Below, piece by piece: positions 1-8,239 of a stretch of DNA of 33,874 bases. The notes below the pieces were generated by a model, which worked only from the letters and a program-made list of their open reading frames with translations, did not search any database and was not told where the DNA came from. Each line of letters opens with the position of its first letter. Within the stretch, counting starts at the first letter, position 1. Position numbers and translations under genes: made by a program. The stretch covers positions 1 to 33,874 of the forward strand of contig JAUTXA010000245.1 of NCBI GenBank assembly GCA_030838265.1, given 5' to 3'. Source of the DNA: Actinomycetota bacterium. Lineage in GTDB: Bacteria; Actinomycetota; Acidimicrobiia; Acidimicrobiales; BP-101.

Positions 1-1
1 C

Positions 2-301
2 CACGTGAGCCCGCCGCTCAAGGGCTACATCGTCGATCTGGCCACGGCCACGCGCGGCCACGCCGGGCTGGCGTTGGGCATGTCACCGCGCGCCGCCCTG
101 GCCCTCCAGCGCGCCAGCCGGTCGCGAGCCGCCTCGCTGGGCCGCGACTACGTCCTCCCCGACGACGTGAAGATCCTGGCCCGCCCCGTGCTGGGCCACC
201 GCCTGCTTCTCACTCCCGAGGCTGCCCTCGGCGGCACCGAGGTCGACGAGCTCGTCGACGAGGTCCTGGCGTCGGTGCCGGTGCCCGCCGGCCGCACCTA
301 G
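2..301 (+). CDS. MoxR-family AAA+ ATPase, C-terminal fragment (gene starts before the window)
   Basis: Only the last 99 residues are in the window; the frame is open to its left edge. What is visible matches the C-terminal lid region of MoxR ATPases: a YIVDL segment, then TRGHAGLALGMSPRAALAL, then GRDYVLPDDVKILARPVLGHRL, the typical sensor-2/lid helices. MoxR proteins are AAA+ chaperone-like ATPases thought to activate partner proteins, often with VWA-domain or DUF58 proteins. The gene ends three bases before the GTG of the DUF58 gene, and a transglutaminase gene follows, so this is the standard MoxR-DUF58-transglutaminase operon. The Walker motifs lie outside the window, so the ATPase itself cannot be checked. 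An ATG at 5 is not a real start, because the homology continues upstream. Confidence 0.9.
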   Translation, partial: HVSPPLKGYIVDLATATRGHAGLALGMSPRAALALQRASRSRAASLGRDYVLPDDVKILARPVLGHRLLLTPEAALGGTEVDELVDEVLASVPVPAGRT

Positions 302-304
302 GCC

Positions 305-1513
305 GTGCTGACCCGGCGCGGCACGTTCTTCGCCGTGGCGGCGGTCGTCCTCATGGTGGCCGGCCGCCTCCTCGGGGTCTCCGAGCTCTACGCCCTGGCC
401 GCGGCGGCGGCCGCCACCGTCATCAGCTCGCTCATCTACGTGCGGGCCGCCAAGGTCGACCTCGTGACCCATCGCTCGCTGCACCCGGCCCGGGTCCACG
501 CCGGCTCCGACAGCCGGGTCGACCTCGCCATCACCAACCGAGGGACGCGGCGCACGCCCGTCCTCGCCGTGCGCGATCCCTTCGACGGTGGCCGGCGGTG
601 GGCCCGCTTCCTGATGGCCCCGCTCAACCCGGGCGAGACGGCGCGCGCCGCCTACCGTCTCCCCACCGACGACCGCGGCGTGTTCGACCTCGGGCCGCTG
701 CGCTTGCACCTCACCGACCCGTTCGGGGTGGCGAGCAAGGCCACCGACGGGGCCTCACCGACCAAGCTCACCGTGTATCCCCGGGTCGATCCCGTCGAGC
801 CCCTGCCCGAGACCCTCGGCCACGATCCGTTCGCCGGGGCCGAGCACCCCACCGCTCTCGGCCGGGGCGGCGAGGACTTCTACGCCCTGCGCGCCTACGA
901 GGTGGGCGACGACCTGCGCCGGGTGCACTGGCCCGCCTCGGCCAAGGCCGACGACCTCATCATCCGCCAGGACGAGATGCCCTGGCAGGGACGGGCCACG
1001 GTGGTCTGCGACCTGCGCCGGGGAGTGCACAACCGCCAGTCGCTCGAGGTCGCGGTGTCGGCCACGGCCAGCATCGTCACCGCCTGCTGGCGCCGTCAGG
1101 CCTTGATTCGCATGGTGACGACGCAGGGCCTCGACTCCGCCTTCGGGTCGGGCCAGGCCCACGGCGAGATGCTGCTCGAGCAGCTGGCGGGCGCGGCCAT
1201 GAGCTCGAGCGGCAACCTCGCCCTCTCGCTCGCCATGCTGCACCGCGAAGGCAACGGGGGGGCGGTCGCCGTCGTGACCACCGAGGCGGCGTCCGACACC
1301 GACCTCGAGGCTGTCGCCCGCTTGCGCGGCCGCTTCGGGGCGGTGGTGCTCGTCCTTCTCGAGCGCGGGTCCTACGAGCACGGGGGCCCGAAGACCTCGA
1401 CGCCGGGTCGGCCCCTGCCCCGGGCCACGGCCGTGCGCGTCACGTCACCACGAGGGTTCGCGGCGGCCTGGAACCAGGTCGTGGCGCCCAAGCGATCGGG
1501 CGCCTACCGGTGA
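305..1513 (+). CDS. DUF58 domain-containing membrane protein
   Basis: 402 residues from a GTG start three bases after the MoxR stop. Two hydrophobic helices (about residues 7-26 and 29-46) anchor the N-terminus. A beta-rich region follows, then the DUF58 signature at roughly 196-222 (YALRAYEVGDDLRRVHWPAS followed by AKADDLIIRQ), and then a von Willebrand A-like remainder. The family is almost always found beside MoxR and transglutaminase genes, as here; the molecular role is unproven, but envelope or protease assembly is the usual suggestion. The stop overlaps the next gene's start (GTGA, 1510-1513), so translation is probably coupled. No Shine-Dalgarno sequence is obvious before the GTG, which also suggests coupling to the gene upstream. 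Confidence 0.9.
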   Translation: MLTRRGTFFAVAAVVLMVAGRLLGVSELYALAAAAAATVISSLIYVRAAKVDLVTHRSLHPARVHAGSDSRVDLAITNRGTRRTPVLAVRDPFDGGRRWARFLMAPLNPGETARAAYRLPTDDRGVFDLGPLRLHLTDPFGVASKATDGASPTKLTVYPRVDPVEPLPETLGHDPFAGAEHPTALGRGGEDFYALRAYEVGDDLRRVHWPASAKADDLIIRQDEMPWQGRATVVCDLRRGVHNRQSLEVAVSATASIVTACWRRQALIRMVTTQGLDSAFGSGQAHGEMLLEQLAGAAMSSSGNLALSLAMLHREGNGGAVAVVTTEAASDTDLEAVARLRGRFGAVVLVLLERGSYEHGGPKTSTPGRPLPRATAVRVTSPRGFAAAWNQVVAPKRSGAYR

Positions 1514-3837
1514 CCACCACGGCGACGCGATCGCGTCCTCAGGTCACGCCGCGCCGCCCTGCGCCATCTCCACCCGGCACAGGCCGGACGGGGCCGTCCG
1601 CCCTGGCCTCGCCGGCCGCGGCCGCTTCACTGGCCCTCCTCACCATCGTGGCCGCCCTCACCATGGGCCGGCTCTACGGCGGCGTCACCCATCTCGGCCC
1701 CGTCGTGATCGTCGCCCTGCTGGCCCACGGCATTGCCTTCGAGGGCCGGCGGCGAAACCTCTCCACCCTCGTGTCGACGCTCGTGGCCGCCGCCGCGGTG
1801 GCCGTCGTGACGGCCTGGCTGGTCCTCCCCCACTCCACCTTCTACGGGATCCCGGCCGGTCACACCTGGCGCATCGCAGGCCGCGACCTGCGTGACGCGG
1901 TGGCGCAGTTCCGCGACGTCGTCGCTCCGGCCAAGGCCAACCCGGGCTTCATCCTGGCGTCCATCCTCGGGGTGACGATCACCGCCCTGCTGTCGGACTG
2001 GGCCGCCTTCCGGATGCAGGCCACGTTCGAGGCCGCCATCCCCTCGTTCACCATCTTCCTCTTCACCGCCCTGCTCGGCACCGACACGGGCGAGGTGCTG
2101 GCCGTGGCGACCTATGTCGCGGCCCTGCTGCTCTTTATCGCTGTGCATCAGGCCGACACCCTGACCAGGAGCACGGCGTGGTTCACGGGCCGACGGCAGG
2201 GGACGATCACCCCCTTCCTTCGTCATGCCGCGGCGTTGGGCCTCGTCGGCGTCATGGCCGCCCTGATCGCCGGACCCCACCTTCCGGGGGCCAAGTCGGC
2301 CGCTGTCCTCGACTGGCGCAAGAAGGACGCGACGGGCGGAGGTGGCGGCAACCGGGTGACGGTGAGCCCCCTGGTCGACATCCGGGCCCGGCTGGTGAAC
2401 CAGGCCAACGTCGCCGTCTTCGACGTCACCGCCACCGGCCGGGCGTACTGGCGGCTGACCTCGCTCGACGTCTTCGACGGATCGATCTGGTCCTCGAACG
2501 GCGTGTACCGGCCGGCCAAGAAGCGCCTCACTGCAGTGGGCGACAGCTCGGTGGCGTCGACCAGGGTGACGCAGAAGTACGCGATTCTCGCTCTCAACTC
2601 GACGTGGCTACCGGCCGCCTATGAGCCGGCGCACGTGGCCGGGCTGACCGGCGTCGGCTACGACGCGGAGTCGGGCTCGCTGCTTCCGACGGAGCCCACG
2701 TCAGACGCCCTGAGATACACCGTCGAGTCCGACGTGGCGGCCTCGCATCTCACCCCCGGCCTGCTCGAGGCGGCCGGTGGCGCCCAAGTCCCGTCCAACA
2801 TCGCCAAGCGCTATCTGCCCCTTCCCAACATCCCGCCCTCGGTCGCGACCGAGGCGCAGCGGGTAGCGGGAACCGGGTCGCAGTACGCCAAGGCCAGGGC
2901 GCTCGAGGACTACTTCCGCTCCGGCCGCTTCACCTACGACCTCAATGTCCCGGCCGGCCACGACGACCGAGCCATGGAGCGCTTCTTGTTCCGAACCCGT
3001 CGCGGGTTCTGCGAGCAGTTCGCCGGCACCTACGCGGTGATGGCCCGCGCCGTGGGCCTGCCGACTCGGGTTGCGGTGGGCTTCACCCCTGGCGAGCAAG
3101 GGACCGACGGCAGCTATCACGTGTTCAGCCTCAACGCCCACGCCTGGCCTGAGGTCTGGCTGGGCACCGCAGGCTGGGTGGCGTTCGAGCCCACCCCAGG
3201 GAGGGGCGTGCCCGGCGGCGAGGCCTACACCGGCGTACCGGAGGCGCAAGCCGTCCCCCAGGCCCCGGCCACGGCCAGCACCCTCGCCCCCACCAACACC
3301 ACGGCGGCGAGCAGCCAGACCACCCAGACAACCGAGCGCCGCACCGGAACCGCCACGTCGACCACCAAGCCCAAGGCCGGAACGAGTGGGCTCGTCTGGC
3401 TCGGCCTCGTCCTCGCGGTCGCGGCCGCCTTGTGGCTGGCCATCGTCCCCGCCCTCCATCGGCTCCGGCGCCAGCAGCGCCATCGGGGAGCGCGCTCGCC
3501 GCGCCAGCGAGTCATCGTGGCCTTCGACGACGCCGACCTGGCCCTCGGCCGCCTCGGCGCGGGCCGACGGCAGGCCGAGACGCCGGCCGAGTGGGCCCAT
3601 CGAGCCGCGCGCAAGGCCAGCCTGCCCAACGATGTGGCCGCTGCCCTGGCCCGATTGGCCACCGCGACCGGGGCGGCGTGGTTCAGCGGCGGCGAGCTGC
3701 CCGCGGAGATGGCGACGGGTGCCTCGTCCGCCGCCGCCGCCATCGAAGCCCACGTCGTGCGCCGCACGACGCGCCTGCAGCGTCTGCGCTGGGCAGTCGA
3801 CCCTCGCCCGCTGCTGGCCCGGCCCGCGACCGCCTGA
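1510..3837 (+). CDS. TgpA-like membrane transglutaminase-type protease/transferase
   Basis: 775 residues from a GTG that overlaps the DUF58 stop (GTGA); the frame is open far upstream but that part is only a shadow of the DUF58 gene. The order is: a Pro-rich cytoplasmic start (about 1-30), roughly six membrane helices up to about residue 265 (DUF3488-like), a large extracytoplasmic part with a transglutaminase core, a Thr/Ala-rich linker, one more membrane helix near 620-645 and a basic cytoplasmic tail resembling DUF4129. The catalytic triad is visible: Cys501 in RGFCEQFAGTYAVMARAVGL, His544 in NAHAWPEVW, and Glu560 in FEPTPG where classic enzymes have Asp, a common swap in this subfamily as far as I recall. 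It probably acts on peptide or peptidoglycan-linked substrates outside the membrane; the substrate is unknown. Confidence 0.88.
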   Translation: MTTTATRSRPQVTPRRPAPSPPGTGRTGPSALASPAAAASLALLTIVAALTMGRLYGGVTHLGPVVIVALLAHGIAFEGRRRNLSTLVSTLVAAAAVAVVTAWLVLPHSTFYGIPAGHTWRIAGRDLRDAVAQFRDVVAPAKANPGFILASILGVTITALLSDWAAFRMQATFEAAIPSFTIFLFTALLGTDTGEVLAVATYVAALLLFIAVHQADTLTRSTAWFTGRRQGTITPFLRHAAALGLVGVMAALIAGPHLPGAKSAAVLDWRKKDATGGGGGNRVTVSPLVDIRARLVNQANVAVFDVTATGRAYWRLTSLDVFDGSIWSSNGVYRPAKKRLTAVGDSSVASTRVTQKYAILALNSTWLPAAYEPAHVAGLTGVGYDAESGSLLPTEPTSDALRYTVESDVAASHLTPGLLEAAGGAQVPSNIAKRYLPLPNIPPSVATEAQRVAGTGSQYAKARALEDYFRSGRFTYDLNVPAGHDDRAMERFLFRTRRGFCEQFAGTYAVMARAVGLPTRVAVGFTPGEQGTDGSYHVFSLNAHAWPEVWLGTAGWVAFEPTPGRGVPGGEAYTGVPEAQAVPQAPATASTLAPTNTTAASSQTTQTTERRTGTATSTTKPKAGTSGLVWLGLVLAVAAALWLAIVPALHRLRRQQRHRGARSPRQRVIVAFDDADLALGRLGAGRRQAETPAEWAHRAARKASLPNDVAAALARLATATGAAWFSGGELPAEMATGASSAAAAIEAHVVRRTTRLQRLRWAVDPRPLLARPATA

Positions 3838-3863
3838 GGTCAGCGGCTCAGCGGCTTAGAGGC

Positions 3864-4247
3864 TCAGCGGTCGCGGCGGTCGCGGCGGAAGCGCTCGCGC
3901 AAGCGCTTGCGGGTGTCGCCGAACATGTCGTTGATGTTGTGGCCCCGCACGGCTGGGCCCATCGAGGGCCAGCCACCCCGGCCCAGCTTGCGCAGGTTGG
4001 TGATGAAGCCCAGGGCGCTGCCCAGCATGAGAAGGAAGCTGAGGGCACCGAGCCACAGCACCGAGGCGAACGAGAAGACGAGCACGACCAGGCTGACGAT
4101 GAAGGTCAAGGCCGCGATCTTGCAGTTGCGCGCTGCCATGCGGGTCAGGCTGGCTCCCCGCACCTCCCGAGCGAAGGCGGGGTCGTTCTCGTAGAAGCTG
4201 CGCTCGATCTCGTGAAGGATGCGCTGCTCGTCTTCGGAAAGCGGCAA
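3864..4247 (-). CDS. DUF3040 small membrane protein
   Basis: 127 residues if read from TTG at 4247, which gives the family's usual opening (PLSEDEQRILHEIERSFYENDP) and sits behind a purine-rich AAGGGGAGGG. A TTG at 4271 would add eight basic residues and is the alternative. The DUF3040 pattern is a short amphipathic N-terminus with acidic SEDEQ, an ExxFAREV-like patch, two adjacent membrane helices (about 45-90), then a basic C-terminal tail rich in Arg. Function is unknown; the family is largely confined to actinobacteria and so supports the taxonomy. It is the last gene of the minus-strand run behind the Gfo/Idh/MocA gene (64 nt gap) and meets the transglutaminase gene tail to tail, 26 nt apart. 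Confidence 0.8.
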   Translation of the reverse strand: MPLSEDEQRILHEIERSFYENDPAFAREVRGASLTRMAARNCKIAALTFIVSLVVLVFSFASVLWLGALSFLLMLGSALGFITNLRKLGRGGWPSMGPAVRGHNINDMFGDTRKRLRERFRRDRRDR

Positions 4248-4311
4248 AACCCTCCCCTTACGCCTACGCAACGCCGTCGCTGCTTCGAGTCATCTTCGCG
4301 CACCGAGGGGC

Positions 4312-5379
4312 CTACAACAACGCGATGCTGACCGGGTCCATACCCGCTCGGGCCGAGCGGTAGGCCGCCTCGGCCACCCGGTGGGCCCGGAGGGCGACGG
4401 TGAAGTCGGGGTGGGGCGGGCGCCCGGCGGCCACGGCGTCGAGAAAGGCCCGGTCGGCGGCGGCGTAGACGGCCAGCGGTTCCCGCAGCTCGGGGGCCAC
4501 GGCCAGCCGCTCGAGCCAGTCCGCCGCCGTCGGCGCCTCGACGGCGAGCGAGGCATCGCTGCGCTCGATGTGCAACGGGCCCATGTCCTCGTCATCGAGC
4601 CAGAGGAAGGCCTGCTCGCAGAACACCTCGAGGCGCCGGACCGAGCCCCTCGACAGGACCTGGTGCCAGACACTCACCAGGCTGGACGTGGCTCCGCCGG
4701 CGTGGCGCATGGTCAAGGCGGCGACGTCCTCGACCCCTTCGTGGCCGGCGAAGTTCGAGGTGGTGGCGGCCACCTCAGTGATGTCGCCCAGGAGCCAACC
4801 CAGGACGTCGAGGTCATGGATGGAGTGCTCGATGAGGGCGCCGCCACCGCTGACCGCGACGTCGGCCCGCCAGGTGCCGCTGGCGTAGCGGCCCTGGATC
4901 GGGAAGTACTGGTCGTCGCGAAGGACCGCCGCCATGGGCCGGCCCTCGGCGCCGCTCGCCACCATCTTCTGCATCTCGGCCAGCGGTGCGGCGGACCGCA
5001 GCACCAGGCCCACCTGGTTGGCCACCCCGGCCGACTCGACGGCGGCCACCATGGCCTCGACGTCAGGGAGGGTCGGGGCCAGCGGCTTCTCGCAGTAGAC
5101 GGCCACGCCGGCCGCGGCGGCCCCCTCGACGAGTTGGCGGTGCGTGCCGGTCGGCGTGCAGATCCACACGGCGTCGACGGCGGCGAAGACCTCGGCCGGA
5201 TCGGACGTGGCCAACGGTGCCCGGTGGGCTCGGGCGAACGTCTGCGCCGAATCGAGCACCGGGTCGGCGAAGGCCACCACCTGGGCGTCGACCAACCCAC
5301 CATCGATCAGTCCCTTGAGGGCGCGGGAGTGGGCGCTGCCGATCCAGCCGCAGCCCACCAGCCCGACCCGGATCGTCAC
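4312..5379 (-). CDS. Gfo/Idh/MocA-family NAD(P)-dependent oxidoreductase
   Basis: 355 residues from GTG 5379, whose bases overlap the dinB stop (GTGA). The N-terminus is a Rossmann fold: VGLVGCGWIGSAHSRAL with GxGxxG at about 9-14. The EKP motif that positions the nicotinamide and holds the catalytic Lys is at 97-99 (YCEKPLAP). The C-terminal part (about 125-330) is the alpha/beta substrate domain with GGGALIEHSIHDLDVLGWL. Family members oxidise or epimerise sugars and inositols or reduce biliverdin; the substrate cannot be read from the sequence. Its place in a run with a GT2 enzyme, Nudix hydrolase and DinB gives no clear pathway. A longer start at 5412 would overlap dinB further and lacks homology support. 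Confidence 0.88.
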   Translation of the reverse strand: MTIRVGLVGCGWIGSAHSRALKGLIDGGLVDAQVVAFADPVLDSAQTFARAHRAPLATSDPAEVFAAVDAVWICTPTGTHRQLVEGAAAAGVAVYCEKPLAPTLPDVEAMVAAVESAGVANQVGLVLRSAAPLAEMQKMVASGAEGRPMAAVLRDDQYFPIQGRYASGTWRADVAVSGGGALIEHSIHDLDVLGWLLGDITEVAATTSNFAGHEGVEDVAALTMRHAGGATSSLVSVWHQVLSRGSVRRLEVFCEQAFLWLDDEDMGPLHIERSDASLAVEAPTAADWLERLAVAPELREPLAVYAAADRAFLDAVAAGRPPHPDFTVALRAHRVAEAAYRSARAGMDPVSIALL

Positions 5380-6656
5380 CGATCCGTCCGGCCCCGCGCC
5401 CCGGGCCCCCACTGCTGGGCGCCCCGGCGCTTCACCTTCAGGCCCTCGGCATCGACCAGGGCGGCGGGACCGACCGCCTCGTCGCCGAAGCGCTTGCGGA
5501 CGGCGTCGATGGCCGCCGAAGCGTCGCTCCAGAGGGCGTCGTCACCCACGTCTTCGAGCGACAGCTGCCGGGCCCCGCCCGCTACCAGGTTGGTGACGCT
5601 GACGCCGAGCAGGCGCACGCCGGGCGTGACGTCGACCTGGTCGAGCAGCGAGGCGGCGGCCCGGGCGATGGCCGGCCCAGTGTCGACGGCCGAGGGCAGG
5701 GTGTGGGAGCGGGTGATGGTGTCGAAGTCGTGGAATCGCACCTTGAGGACGACGGTCCGGCCCGCCAGGGCGTGGGTCCGCAGCCGCTGGGCCACGGCAT
5801 CGGCCATGCGCACCGCCTCCTTGTGGAGGGTCTCGTGCTCGTGGTGGTCGTGGGCGTAGGTCTCCTCGTGGCCCACCGACTTCACCGCTTGGACGGGCTC
5901 GACCGAGCGTGGGTCGCGTCCCCACGACAGCTCGTGCAGGTGCCGGCCCGACTGGCCCAGCGTCCGGCTGAGCTGCTCGGCGGGGAGGTCGGCGAGATCG
6001 CCGACGGTGAGGGCGCCCATCCTCTTCAAGCGGGCGGCCGTGGCCGGGCCGACGCCCCAAAGGGCTTCGACGGGCAGGGGACGGAGGAAGTCGAGGACAC
6101 CTTCGGGCGGCACCACCAGCACACCGGCCCCCCGCTTGATCTCCCGTCCCTCGACCTTGGGCTTGGCTGCTTTGGAGGCCAGCTTGGCCACGAACTTCGA
6201 GGGCGCCACCCCGACCGCGCACCACAGGCCGAGGTCTTCCTTCACCTGGGCCCGGATGGCCCAACCGATGGCCTCACCATCGCCAAGGAGGCGGCGGGCG
6301 CCGGACACGTCGAGGAACGCCTCGTCGAGCGAGATGCCCTCGACCAGCGGCGTGAAGGACTCGAAGATGTCGTGCAGCCGGCGGCTGTAGTCGCTGTAGA
6401 GGTCGTAGTGGCCGTGGACGAAGGTGGCATGGGGGCAGAGGCGCCGGGCCTGGGCCGAGGGCATGGCCGAGTGGATGCCGAAGACCCGCGCCTCGTAGCT
6501 GCACGACGCCACCACCCCGCGATCGCCCGCGCCCCCGACGATGACGGGCTTGCCGGCCAGCGACGGGTCGACCAAGACCTCGACGGCCGCGAAGAAGCTG
6601 TCCATGTCGACGTGGAGGATCGTGCGCTCGAGGGCAGCCGGCCCCGTCGCGCTCAC
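5376..6656 (-). CDS. dinB: DNA polymerase IV (Y-family translesion polymerase)
   Basis: 426 residues from GTG 6656, overlapping the Nudix stop (GTGA). The Y-family catalytic residues are present: Asp17 in HVDMDSFFAAVEV and Asp111-Glu112 in GISLDEAFLDVSG. The steric-gate region (DSFF) is intact, and SCSYEARVFGIHSAMPS follows. Thumb HhH-like elements lie around 180-215 (VEALWGVGPATAARLKRMG) and the little-finger domain around 240-380. A tail of about 35 residues, rich in Gly/Arg, extends past the domain; I see no clear beta-clamp peptide in it. The polymerase copies damaged templates with low fidelity. Unlike lexA and recA here, no SOS box is visible at the head of its operon, so constitutive or growth-linked expression is likely. 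Confidence 0.95.
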   Translation of the reverse strand: MSATGPAALERTILHVDMDSFFAAVEVLVDPSLAGKPVIVGGAGDRGVVASCSYEARVFGIHSAMPSAQARRLCPHATFVHGHYDLYSDYSRRLHDIFESFTPLVEGISLDEAFLDVSGARRLLGDGEAIGWAIRAQVKEDLGLWCAVGVAPSKFVAKLASKAAKPKVEGREIKRGAGVLVVPPEGVLDFLRPLPVEALWGVGPATAARLKRMGALTVGDLADLPAEQLSRTLGQSGRHLHELSWGRDPRSVEPVQAVKSVGHEETYAHDHHEHETLHKEAVRMADAVAQRLRTHALAGRTVVLKVRFHDFDTITRSHTLPSAVDTGPAIARAAASLLDQVDVTPGVRLLGVSVTNLVAGGARQLSLEDVGDDALWSDASAAIDAVRKRFGDEAVGPAALVDAEGLKVKRRGAQQWGPGARGRTDR

Positions 6657-7150
6657 AACCGGATCACGGTCAGGTCGCGGCTGGGGCCGCCCTTGCCTTC
6701 GACCCGGTAGCTGTACGCCCGTCGATCGTCCCATCGCTCGGCCAGCCAGGCGGCCAGGGGCTCGTGGGTGGGAAGCCAGGTCGATGCGATGTGGTCGTGG
6801 ACGTCGTCGAGGGCGACGAAGCGGGCGTCGATGACGATGCCGTCGGGATCGGCGATGGCGATGTCGCCCTCGAAGGCCAGGGCCCGGTGCACCTCGACGC
6901 GCAGGTGCCAGCCCATCTCCTCGGCCACGGCGTCGACCTCGTAGACCGGGCCCAGCCACTCCGAGACGATGATGCCCGTCTCCTCTTGGACCTCACGGGT
7001 CAGGCCGTCGACCACGCTCTCGCCATCGGCCACCTCGACCACGCCGCCGGGTGGCGACCAATCGAGCCGGCCGTCCCGGCGCTGGTTCTGCACGAGGAGG
7101 AGGCCGTCAGGGCTCTCGACGATGCCGCTGGCGACCAACCACTCGCGCAT
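6653..7150 (-). CDS. Nudix hydrolase
   Basis: 165 residues from ATG 7150. The Nudix box lies at about 35-60: the second half, REVQEETGI, is canonical, but the first half reads GGVVEVADGE, two residues longer than the usual Gx5E spacing. The metal-binding REUxEExGU core is intact, so hydrolase activity is expected. Substrates of this family are nucleoside diphosphates linked to another group; none can be assigned. The stop overlaps the dinB start (GTGA), so the two proteins are made from one message. A sanitising role for oxidised nucleotides next to a translesion polymerase is tempting but only inference. The start lies 37 nt after the GT2 stop; a weak CACAAT sits 6 nt before the ATG. Confidence 0.88.
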   Translation of the reverse strand: MREWLVASGIVESPDGLLLVQNQRRDGRLDWSPPGGVVEVADGESVVDGLTREVQEETGIIVSEWLGPVYEVDAVAEEMGWHLRVEVHRALAFEGDIAIADPDGIVIDARFVALDDVHDHIASTWLPTHEPLAAWLAERWDDRRAYSYRVEGKGGPSRDLTVIRL

Positions 7151-7187
7151 CGCGGCATTGTGTCAGCCCGGTGCGACAAGTGCCGGG

Positions 7188-7910
7188 CTAGCCCCTCCGC
7201 CTCAGGACCCGGTCCCGCAGGCCCCACCACGTCACCAGCAACAGGGCCTCGACCACGATGCGGCTCGACATCTTCGACGTCCCCCGCACCCGGTCGACGA
7301 ACTGGATGGGGACTTCGACGATCTTGCCGTCGGCCCGGGCCAAGCGGTGGGTCATCTCGATCTGGAACCCGTAGCCCTCGGCCCGCACCCGACTCAGGTC
7401 GATGGCCTCGAGGGCGGTGGCCCGGTACGCGCGGAACCCGCCGGTCGCGTCGCGCACATCGAGGCCCAGAACCGCGCCGGCGTAGCGGTTGCCCCAGCGC
7501 GAGAGCAGCCGGCGGTGCAGCGGCCAGGCGGGGATGGCGCCGCCGGGCACGTAGCGGGAGCCCAACCCGAGGTCGGCCCCGCCGTCGACCGCGGCCAGCA
7601 GGCTGGGGAGGGCGCCCGGGTCGTGCGAGAGGTCGGCATCCATCTCGACCATCACCTCGTAGCCCCGCTCCATGCCCCACCGGAACCCGGCTCGGTAGGC
7701 GCTGCCCAGGCCCGCCTTCCCCGGTCGGCGCAGCACGTCGATCTGGCCCAGCTCGACGCCGAGGGCGTCGGCCATGTCGGCCGTCCCGTCCGGGCTGCCG
7801 TCGTCGACCACGAGAACGTCGGCCGCGGGCACGGCGGCGCGCAGCCGATCCAGGACGACGGCGATGTTGGTGGCCTCGTTGTAGGTCGGCAGCACGACCA
7901 GGGTCCGCAC
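7188..7910 (-). CDS. GT2 glycosyltransferase, polyprenol-phosphate mannosyltransferase (DPM1/Ppm)-like
   Basis: 240 residues from GTG 7910, which places VRTLVVLPTYNEATNIAVVL at the N-terminus. The nucleotide-sugar site DDGSPDGT is at 36-43 and the DxD metal motif at 91-93 (MDADLSHDP). SRYVPGG, RDATGGFRAY and the C-terminal VDRVRGTSKMS are typical of dolichol/polyprenol-phosphate mannose synthases. There are no membrane helices, as in the single-domain DPM1 type. It should transfer mannose (or glucose) from GDP-mannose to polyprenyl phosphate at the inner membrane face, to feed lipoglycans or protein O-mannosylation. It is first in the minus-strand run with the Nudix, dinB, Gfo/Idh and DUF3040 genes. 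A TAGGCT 8 nt before the GTG suggests a leaderless message. Confidence 0.88.
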   Translation of the reverse strand: MRTLVVLPTYNEATNIAVVLDRLRAAVPAADVLVVDDGSPDGTADMADALGVELGQIDVLRRPGKAGLGSAYRAGFRWGMERGYEVMVEMDADLSHDPGALPSLLAAVDGGADLGLGSRYVPGGAIPAWPLHRRLLSRWGNRYAGAVLGLDVRDATGGFRAYRATALEAIDLSRVRAEGYGFQIEMTHRLARADGKIVEVPIQFVDRVRGTSKMSSRIVVEALLLVTWWGLRDRVLRRRG

Positions 7911-7935
7911 GGGCGGCGAGCCTACGATGCGCCGC
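7911..7935. promoter_or_regulatory. Divergent overlapping leaderless promoters, 25 bp intergenic region
   Basis: Only 25 bp separate the GTG of the GT2 gene (minus, 7910) from the GTG at 7936 (plus). TACGAT at 7923-7928 reads towards the plus gene and ends 7 nt before its GTG; TAGGCT (complement of 7919-7924) reads the other way and ends 8 nt before its GTG. The two hexamers share two bases. This fits the TANNNT -10 pattern of leaderless actinobacterial transcripts. There is no room for a Shine-Dalgarno sequence on either side. Confidence 0.6.
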
Positions 7936-8226
7936 GTGGCCAACAGTGGTCAGCGACGGCTCTCCGCCCTTCCCTCGGCCAAGGCCAGGGCCGTCGCCTT
8001 CGTCGCCATCATGGTGGCCGGCATCTCCGGCGCGTTGATCGGGTCATCGTTCGTCAAGCTCCAGTGCCACGGCCCGTGTGGCGGGCCAGCGGCCGCCGGC
8101 GGGCTGGTCGGCGCCCTCCTCGGCGCCGGCGGGGTGGCCGTTGTCGCCGTGCTCGCCCTGCGGGCCATGGGCGAGTGGCGCACGATCGCCGAGGACGCCG
8201 AGCGCGACCTCAACGCCGATCGCTGA
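7936..8226 (+). CDS. Small two-helix membrane protein, unknown function
   Basis: 96 residues from GTG 7936, preferred over ATG 7927 because a -10-like TACGAT overlaps that ATG. I do not recognise the family. The N-terminal 16 residues are basic (SGQRRLSALPSAKARA), followed by one hydrophobic helix (about 17-40), a short loop with a KLQCHGPCGGPA segment holding two Cys, and a second Gly/Ala-rich helix (about 48-75). The tail is charged and ends RTIAEDAERDLNADR. The GxxxG-rich second helix suggests packing against another helix. It converges with the PIG-L gene, 13 nt away. Codon use is like its neighbours, and the apparent promoter supports expression. Confidence 0.6.
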   Translation: MANSGQRRLSALPSAKARAVAFVAIMVAGISGALIGSSFVKLQCHGPCGGPAAAGGLVGALLGAGGVAVVAVLALRAMGEWRTIAEDAERDLNADR

Positions 8227-8239
8227 CCGCTGACCTCGG

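Noticed and set aside
598-1509. Long N-terminal extension of the transglutaminase frame
   Set aside because: It lies wholly inside the DUF58 gene in another frame and is Arg/Pro-rich shadow sequence; GTG 1510 overlaps the DUF58 stop.
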